This document shows, piece after piece, positions 57,217 through 64,000 of a stretch of DNA of 64,000 nucleotides (its first letter is position 1; each line of letters begins with the position of its first letter). The position numbers and the translations under genes were made by a program. The notes below the pieces were generated by a model that saw nothing but the letters and a program-made list of their open reading frames with translations, ran no database searches and had not been told where the DNA came from. This stretch comes from Bedellia somnulentella (taxonomy: Eukaryota; Arthropoda; Insecta; Lepidoptera; Bedelliidae). The stretch is taken from positions 5,364,873 to 5,428,872 of the forward strand of contig OY755173.1 of NCBI GenBank assembly GCA_963576735.1. Reading direction: 5' to 3'.

Positions 57217-57460
57217 GCTGTGTAGTGTCAGCTAAGAAGAGCACTACCCCATTTCAACCCGTGGGTGTACGTCAGAGGCGACTAAGGGTATTGGGGCCTT
57301 TTGAGGGATTTTTGGGCGATGCGGTTGGATACCCGTCTTCAACAACTTTTATTTTACCATATTTTCCCCACTCAACTTTCAAAAGAGACTGAGGAATTTT
57401 TAATTCCTCAGCTCTGGCTACCCCTTTTAGGCATTTATAGCCGTGAGTATATGTATGTAT
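57217..57460 (+). repeat. SIR-245 copy
   Basis: Full-length, ends 22 bp before the start of the Helitron at 57483. Confidence 0.88.
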
Positions 57461-58060
57461 ACTTTTATATTATCTTGCCTAATCTATACCAATATTATAA
57501 AGAGGAAAGGTTTGATTTTTTGTTTGTTTGTTTGAATTGAATAGGCTCCAAAACTACTGGACGGATTTGAAAAATTCTTTCACTGTTTTGATGCTACACT
57601 ATTCCCGAGTGACATAGGCTATATTTCATTTTCAAAAAAAATAGGGATCCTTACGTAAACTTCAAAAATGTAACCCAAGGGGTTAAAAAAATACCAAAAA
57701 AAAACCTTACATCGCGTGCGCTGCGAAAAATATTGACAATAGAATAAAATTATATTCTAAAATTCGTTAGAACACATCATTATCTAAAAAAAATGCCGCG
57801 ACAGCATGTCTCTAACTATTATAGTTATCTCACCACAAGCGTCATTATATAAAATTATTTAAAAATTAAATTAAAATCCTGCTTTAGAAAAGGCTCTTTA
57901 TTTGTACTTATAAAAAACGTATATATTATTTCAGACTACTTCAATACCCTTATATTACTTTTTGAATTATTCGATTCGAACATTCCATTCGAAAGTTATC
58001 TCGAAATGGAGGACAGAGCGCTTCGCTTAATATCAGAGGAAGTAGTTTTGTTATAGATAA

Positions 58061-60109
58061 CACTGGCCAACACTATTTTTGGTGCCGTTGTTTTAAGACC
58101 TGATTATGAAAGTAATTTCTTCACTGATTTCAAATATGTAATCAGTTTTTCTGTATCAGCTCTAGTTTTGAAAATATTAAAAAAAAAAAATTTTCAACGA
58201 AAAAACACATTTTTTATTAGTCAGTGTACAAAAAACTCCTCTTAATAGATTTTCTTTCATGTTTATGCATTGGGTTGTCTCTCATAAGAGCCCAGCAGTA
58301 ATCAGCCATCATGTGAGTATCCCATCTACCCTGGTATCGATCCTCCATGACTTTGATGTCCTGATGAAACCGCTCTCCTTGTTCCTCACTTAAGTCACCC
58401 AGGTTATGCGGGAAGCAGTCCAAATGGCTGTGTAGGTAATGAACCTTGATGCTCATATTACATCCCAACTTTTGAAAGCAAGAAAGCATTTGGTTTACAA
58501 TACTTTCATAATCTTCTGCCTTATGATTACCAAGGAAATTTTTGATCACTTGCACAAATGAGTTCCACGCAGCAAGTTCCGTTTCATTCATAGATGTTGC
58601 GAAGTTATCATCTTTAATTAACTGTCTTATCTGAGGACCGTCAAATATTCCAGCCTTGAGTTTTTCTGTGCTTAAAGCTGGAAATGCCCTCGTAATGTAT
58701 TGAAAGCATGAGCCCGATTTGTCTAATGCTTTTACAAATTGTTTCATGAGACCAAGTTTTATGTGTAGAGGAGGTAAAATGATCATTTCTCGGGGGACTA
58801 AAGGTGTATTTATAACATTTTGCTTTCCAACAGCTAGGCTTTCTCTGATCGGCCAATTTTTTCGTACCCAGTGATTCGGTTTATCTCTACTATCCCAAAG
58901 ACACATAAAACATGGATACTTTGTATATCCACCTTGCTGTCCCAACAGAAAATTAACCATTTTGAGATCGACGCATATAAACCATTGGTGGTTATCATAT
59001 TTAATCTTTTCTAAAAGCAGTGCAATTGCTTCATACTCTTCTTTCATTCGGGTAGAATGAGCAATTGGAACACAAGCGTGTTTATTACCATTATGAAGCA
59101 ATACACATTTGAGACTTCTTTTGGAACTGTCTACAAAAAGACGCCACTCAGTTGAGTCGTACTTTTGTAAACCCATTCTTGTTAATAAACCACCAATATC
59201 ATTGCAATAAACAAGATTGTTATCTTCAGAAAAATATGGTAGCAAATCGCGTTCTCTTTGACGGTAAAATGTAACTCTTGTGTTTGGTGAAAGCAAATTC
59301 TTCTCTTTTAATCTAGAAGCCAACAATTCAGCACGCTCCTTTGAAAGATCTAGATCCCTTATCAGATCATTAAGCTCACCTTGTGAAAAAAAACGAGAGG
59401 TTCGATTCAACTCGCCATAATCACTGTCGATCTCGGGATTTGCTTGGATTTCGTTATATTGTTCCACTTCGATATCTGGCAGCGAGTGGTACGTAGGCAC
59501 AGGGACACTTTCGGAATGAGGTACAGGTCTTTTCGCTGATGGTATATCAGGATATGTCCATTTACTTCTATTCTTTCGATTTATGCCGACAATCTTAACC
59601 AAACAGAAATAACAGTCGTTGAAGTGATTTTGTTGTTCCCTCCAAATCATCGGTATCCCAAATTTCATACATCTTCTTTTGCAATTTGTCCATTGTCTCA
59701 AATGTTCTCTGCATGTTTTACACACAAAATGGGGCACCCAAGGCTTATCTTGATGCTCAATAGATAGGTTGAAGTATGCGAAATATGCATTTTTCACGAA
59801 CTCTGTTATGGGTTTTCTGTTTTCCTCAAACGTATATTCACCACAAATATAACAAAATGAATTAGGATTGGTCAAACAACATCTTGATGAGCTTGCCATT
59901 ATGCCAAAACAACGAAATTGATGAAAATAAAAGAATTGCGATACTTTGTTGAAGTCAAAGTGACGAAATTTTAAAATTGAGGGTAGTTATGAAATTAGAG
60001 CTGATACAAAAATGGCAGTTGTAGGTTTGTCATCAGAGACACGTTCAAAAACAATATCTAAACAAATTTTTACCGCACCAAAAAAAAAGTTTTTTTTTGT
60101 TGGCCAGTG
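58061..60109 (-). mobile_element. CACTGG-ended DNA element with one intact gene
   Basis: Terminal inverted repeats CACTGGCCAACA (58061-58072 and 60098-60109), then a looser match around TTTTTGGTGC. Subterminal inverted repeats TGTATCAGCTCTA near 58154 and TAGAGCTGATACA near 59996. Flanked by TAA on both sides (58058-58060, 60110-60112). Taking away the element and one TAA rejoins GAT-AAT-AGG-TGG, the DNRW codons of the Helitron Rep protein, which proves the borders. CACTR ends with 3-bp duplications recall the CMC/EnSpm group, but I cannot assign the encoded protein to it. Confidence 0.92.
58217..59899 (-). CDS. 560-aa presumptive transposase of the CACTGG element
   Basis: Intact from ATG to TAA/TGA stop, filling 82% of the element. 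N terminus has paired cysteines CYIC (16, 19) and CKTC (60, 63) in a ZAD-like layout, plus CYFC (96, 99). Residues 150-200 are acidic and helical. The core contains WRLFVDSSK (Asp 257), WFICVDLK (Asp 311), CFMC (330, 333), LPPLHIKLGLM, GIFDGPQIRQL, a HSHLDCFPHN segment and SEEQGERFHQD (Glu 505/506/509). The spacing suggests an RNase H-fold DDE nuclease with a CxxC after the second Asp, but this is inference. Related proteins are, from memory, widespread and uncharacterised in insects and Hydra. No frameshift or stop. Confidence 0.85.
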   Translation of the reverse strand: MASSSRCCLTNPNSFCYICGEYTFEENRKPITEFVKNAYFAYFNLSIEHQDKPWVPHFVCKTCREHLRQWTNCKRRCMKFGIPMIWREQQNHFNDCYFCLVKIVGINRKNRSKWTYPDIPSAKRPVPHSESVPVPTYHSLPDIEVEQYNEIQANPEIDSDYGELNRTSRFFSQGELNDLIRDLDLSKERAELLASRLKEKNLLSPNTRVTFYRQRERDLLPYFSEDNNLVYCNDIGGLLTRMGLQKYDSTEWRLFVDSSKRSLKCVLLHNGNKHACVPIAHSTRMKEEYEAIALLLEKIKYDNHQWFICVDLKMVNFLLGQQGGYTKYPCFMCLWDSRDKPNHWVRKNWPIRESLAVGKQNVINTPLVPREMIILPPLHIKLGLMKQFVKALDKSGSCFQYITRAFPALSTEKLKAGIFDGPQIRQLIKDDNFATSMNETELAAWNSFVQVIKNFLGNHKAEDYESIVNQMLSCFQKLGCNMSIKVHYLHSHLDCFPHNLGDLSEEQGERFHQDIKVMEDRYQGRWDTHMMADYCWALMRDNPMHKHERKSIKRSFLYTD

Positions 60110-60112
60110 TAA

Positions 60113-61344
60113 TAGGTGGATTGTCCCTTATTCTCCAGGACGTTTAACGCTCACATAAATGTGGAGTACTGCCACTCAGTTCAAGCCATCAAATACATTT
60201 GTAAATACATAAATAAAGGTTCGGACCAAGCTACATTTGGCGTCAGAAATCCAAATGATGAAGTGGAAAACTACGTGAATGGCTGGTACATAAGTATATC
60301 TGAAGCTGCCTGGCGAATATTCGAATTTCCGATCCACGAGCGGCATCCTACAGTCTTACAGCTAGCTGATCACTTAGAAAATGGCCAAAGGGTGTATTTC
60401 ACCGCAGAAACGGCTGAACAAGTGGCCCGAGACCCACGTAAAACCACTTTAATAGATTTCTTTGAGCTCTGTAGTAAAGATGAATTCGCAAGGACACTTT
60501 TATACCACGAAGTCCCGCAATATTTCACATGGGCCAATAATAAGTTCACCAGAAGAAAGCGTGGAGAGGACGTAGTAGGTCATCCAGAAATAAAAAAAGA
60601 TGCTGCTTTAGGAAGAGTCTACGGTGTGCATCCATCTCAATCCGAATGTTTTTATCTTAGGATGTTGCTACATCACGTACGCGGTCCAACTTCATTCCAG
60701 TACTTGAAAACCGTTGACGGAGTTCTCAAAGAGACCTATCAAGCTGCTTGCCGTGCTATAGGTTTGCTAGAAAACGATGACCATTGGGAAAATACTCTCA
60801 GAGAAGCATCGCTGTCGCAATGTCCAATACAACTAAGAGAGTTGTTGACACTGTAACTAATATTGAAGATGCAGTTCATTATCCACAGGAATTTTTAAAT
60901 TCCCTGACCCCTTCTGGATTGCCATCACATGAATTGACGTTAAAAATCGGAATCCAAATCATGCTTTTGAGAAATTTAAGCCCTCCGAGCATGTGCAATG
61001 GCACGAGGCTGCTTATCAAAGAGTTAAGGCAAAATTTAATTGTAGCGACTATTATCACTGGCCCAGCAGCCGGTCAATTAGCTCATATACCGATGATCCC
61101 AACTGATCTGCCAATTCCATTTAAACGGCTACAATTTTCGGTTAAAACATCTTTTGCTTTAACAATTAATAAGTCCCAAGGCCAAACCTTCAAATTAGTA
61201 GGGATTGACCTGCGAAAGAATTGTTTTACTCACGGTCAACTGTACGTTGGCCTGTCGCGGGGAGCCCCTGAACATCAATTTATTTTGCTGCCACAAAATA
61301 AAACAACGTCAAATATTGTTTACAGGGAAGCTTTAACTCTATAA
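60113..61344 (+). pseudogene. Helitron Rep/helicase remnant
   Basis: Reads DNRWIVPY, frameshifts, then FNAHINVEYCHSVQAIKYIC and KYINKGSDQA (Rep motif with the paired tyrosines Y..KY), a Helitron linker (FELCSKDEFARTLLYHEVPQ), and GRVYGVHPSQSECFYLRMLL. Near 60820 a deletion and frameshift jump to the PIF1-like helicase C terminus: PSGLPSHELTLKIGIQIMLL, FALTINKSQGQTF and GQLYVGLSRG. Helicase motifs I-III are gone. Confidence 0.9.
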
Positions 61345-61537
61345 CTTGAATGGCTTTTGATGTAATTACGCATTATGAAAAATAACAAAAAAAATATATC
61401 TAAATATAAATACAAAAAAATATAACATAGCTTAAAACTTAAAAAAATATATATTAAAATAATAATACATGTAATAAAATAAAAAACAAAATGTTAATGA
61501 TAATTTATGCCCGAGCGAAGCCGGGACGGGCTGCTAG

Positions 61538-62254
61538 TAAACTATAAAGTATTAAGATTTTCTCTCTTTTTATAGTCTTTATGAGAAGTTTAATACGACT
61601 AAAAAAATAAGTGTTGGAAAAAATATATCCTAAAAATGAATTTTATACTTAGAGAAGATTTTCAAGATGACTTTTCCTCGTGTATAAATAAAGAAAAAAA
61701 GGTCGTACTTGTTTCATATTTTGAGATGAGTTATTAAAAGGAAAAATACCAATTATTTTCTTAATATATTCAAGGCATTGAAATGAGCTCACAATATCTT
61801 TTAACTCGATTGCTTTATAATTGGAATTCTTGGCGTTCTTGGAAGTAAAATGATCCTAGGGGATTTTCATGGAAAATATGATGAATTCGTAAAGCTGTGA
61901 ATTACAAGCTTAGAGGGCGATTGAATTGGGAAATTGAAAGTGCAAATTGTTTTTCCAATTCCAGTTTATTTCTACTTTAAATCAAGGAAAACCAACCAAT
62001 GAAAACATTTTTGTAAAACGAACAAACACGATAAAAATAAAGAAGGTGAAACAGTTATGCAAAAGTGTATGTTTGGAATTTAATGTCTATTTGTATACAA
62101 AAAACACACCATATTAAGCGTAACTGATTAATTGTGATTTTGTTTATCATGAACTTAAAATTACACATCAATCACGTCTAAAAACGTTTGGCTGTACAAT
62201 CCCAATTGATTTATCAAAGTTGTTTTTCGTATTATTTAAAAATGTTTCATTCAA
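61538..62254. other. No gene recognised
   Basis: AT-rich sequence between two Helitron-type elements; no motif or repeat identified. Confidence 0.5.
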
Positions 62255-63229
62255 TCTATATACTTATAATAAATCTGTAGAGAGGTCAATTCTGTACATG
62301 AAATATATTTTCAAAATAACTATCAGGGGGTAATTAGTGATCGATACTGATGCCAAAAATGCAATAAGTAAAATTTTTGTCTGTCTGTCAGTCGGTTTGT
62401 ATGTTCCTTATGGAAACAAAAACTACTCGACGGATTTTAACGAAACTTGGCACAATTATTCTTCATACTCCTGGGCAGGTAATTGTATACTTTTCAATAA
62501 AGTAGTGAAGGGGAATTTTGGGAAATTTCGGGAAAACGGGAGGAGTTGCTCCTTTCTTAAGCTTCCGTCGCGTGTGCAGCCTTAATGGTTGTGCTTACAT
62601 AGAAATCATGTATGACGGAAATATTCTTCATAAAATTGTCTAAAAAATATCATCAACAGTATATGTCTATCTTTTATGGCTGACTCACAATAACACGTAT
62701 AACTCCTGATAGCTTAGCAGTTCAAAGCATTCTGATTAAATTTGTTTACTCTTACGTTTATAATACTCCCATTCATCCCTAATTTTAAAAAGATAACATT
62801 ATTACCTATTCAATATAAAAAAAGAATCATAGAAATCGGTAGAGAAACACCGAAATTATACATGAAATTGGCCATCGCGCCCGTGACAAAAACCAAATCG
62901 TTAATAATTCACATATTACATACTAGATGGCGCCAGTAATTGCATCCTACATCAAGTATTTATTATTTTTTTAGATTGTTAAAAATACTTCGTAGCTTTT
63001 TATTCCAATATTTTCTAATAAACGGAAATACTAAACCGTTCATAAAAGCGCATTCAAAATCACCAAACTACAGGGAGTTGTTCAGTTGTTGTTCAGGGAG
63101 TGCTTTATAAATTAAATAAATTGAAAACATTACGCTGAATTTCACAATGCTTGAGCAGTGACTGAAGAAAGAAACCTCAGATATTTGAAAAAACATCGCT
63201 ACCCGTGCGAAGCTGGGCCGATCCACTAG
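62255..63229 (+). mobile_element. Helitron-like non-autonomous element (975 bp)
   Basis: Starts TCTATATACTTATAATAAAT after A62254, ends with hairpin gctacccgtgcgaagctggg and CTAG (63226-63229) before T63230. Aligns with 54221-55060 and 56890-57009 across its whole length and is the clean, uninterrupted member. Non-coding. Confidence 0.85.
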
Positions 63230-63388
63230 TAGTTAATAAAATTTGATTGATGGCAAGAATTACGCAGTTTAATGAAAATGAAACAAAACGTTTGATATAA
63301 GAGTAGCTGACTGCAACAGATTTCGGGATTTATATGACTTTTTCAGGCTAAATATATTTTAAATTAAATAACGTAAATCAAAATCATT

Positions 63389-63636
63389 GCTGTGTAGTGT
63401 CGGCTTAGAATAGCACTAACCCATTTCTTCCGGTGGGTGTACGTAAAAAACGACTAACGGTATTGGGGCTTTTAAGGGATTTTTGGACGATGCGGTTGGA
63501 GACCAACCACCAACCAACCTTTATTTTACCATCTTTTCCCCACTTAACTTCCAAAAGTGGCTGAGGAATTTCTAATTCCTTAGCTCTGGCTACCCCTTCT
63601 TGGGATTTATAGCCATGAGTATATGTATGTATGTAT
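63389..63636 (+). repeat. SIR-245 copy
   Basis: Full-length, near consensus, ends in atatgtatgtatgta. Confidence 0.9.
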
Positions 63637-63780
63637 AATCATAGCACTATTTAATATAATAAGTACAATGAAATAATATTCAAGAACTTGTTTTGTAATC
63701 TGCATCACTTTTAAACTTTGCTTAGCGAATTACATTAAATACATAAAACTCAGATACAAGAAATAAATATTTATGATATA

Positions 63781-64000
63781 ATAGTGGATCGTCCCAGCTT
63801 CGCACGGGTAGCGTTGTTTTTTTAAATATCTGAGGTTTCTTTCTTCAGTCACTGCTCAAGCATTGTGAAATTCAGCGCAATGTTTTCAATTTATTAAATT
63901 TATAGCAATCCCTAAACAGTGTAGTTTGGTGATTTTAAATGCGCTTTGATGAACGGTTCAGTATTTCCGTTTAATAGCAAATTTTTAAATAAACCGCTAT
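63781..64000 (-). mobile_element. Helitron-like element, same family, runs off the window
   Basis: Reverse complement of the 63000-63229 end of the preceding relative (tggatcgtcccagcttcgca, gtagtttggtgattttaaat). Its terminus reads CTAT instead of CTAG. The 5' part lies beyond position 64000. Confidence 0.8.

Larger units (their letters stand above)
57483..61537 (+). mobile_element. Helitron, decayed, host of a nested DNA element
   Basis: Starts TCTATACCAATATTATAAAG directly after an A. Ends with a hairpin (cccgagcgaagccggga, then cgggc) and CTAG at 61534-61537 followed by T, the expected AT insertion site. Coding remnants are Rep and a PIF1-like helicase. Without the 2,049-bp insert it is only about 2 kb, so most of an autonomous Helitron is deleted. 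Confidence 0.85.

Overview
This is nuclear DNA of an insect, most likely a moth or butterfly. It is AT-rich, its genes are split by long introns with GT/AG borders, and it is crowded with element families typical of Lepidoptera: RTE-like LINEs, an R4/Dong-like LINE set in AAT repeats, a BEL/Pao retrotransposon, Helitrons, tRNA-derived SINEs, and a dispersed repeat of about 245 bp present some twenty times (called SIR-245 here). The species call rests on recognising these families, not on a database search.

One host gene spans nearly the whole left three quarters, on the minus strand: a receptor-type (single-pass transmembrane) guanylyl cyclase resembling insect Gyc76C. Eighteen coding exons could be placed between 47702 and 1524. 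In order they give part of the extracellular ligand-binding region, the transmembrane helix, a kinase-homology domain lacking the HRD aspartate, the dimerisation coiled coil, the complete cyclase catalytic domain and a C-terminal tail. Reading phases join across every junction except transmembrane exon to next exon. The signal peptide and first exons are not in the window; the 3' end may lie beyond position 1.

The striking theme is repeated exon-scale tandem duplication inside this one gene. The exon with the first metal-binding aspartate of the cyclase is present in two intact copies plus a decayed third (10.3-10.8 kb). The last exon is followed by a nine-unit array built from its own tail and splice donor (0.06-1.5 kb). 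The transmembrane exon (30.7-31.2 kb), a kinase-domain exon (15.5-15.9 kb) and an extracellular exon (47.5-53.7 kb) each have partial copies.

Region by region. 0-11.7 kb: cyclase domain exons, an RTE-like LINE carrying a 445-bp MITE, and an unexplained GC-rich block. 11.7-15.3 kb: RTE-like and R4/Dong-like LINEs. 15.5-24 kb: kinase-homology exons with introns holding tandem duplications and SINEs. 24-31 kb: a large intron bounded by inverted hairpin repeats, then the juxtamembrane and transmembrane exons. 31-39 kb: a long-terminal-inverted-repeat element with a nested I-type LINE, and a 625-bp tandem duplication with a cleanly dated SINE. 40-48 kb: extracellular exons, a Helitron-like element and two near-perfect hairpins. 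48.4-53.2 kb: a BEL/Pao element with identical LTRs inserted in a duplicated exon copy. 54-64 kb: Helitron-like elements and a decayed autonomous Helitron. Into the Helitron's Rep gene has inserted a compact 2,049-bp element with CACTGGCCAACA ends, a TAA target duplication and one intact 560-codon gene. That element is the strongest candidate here for an undescribed mobile system.
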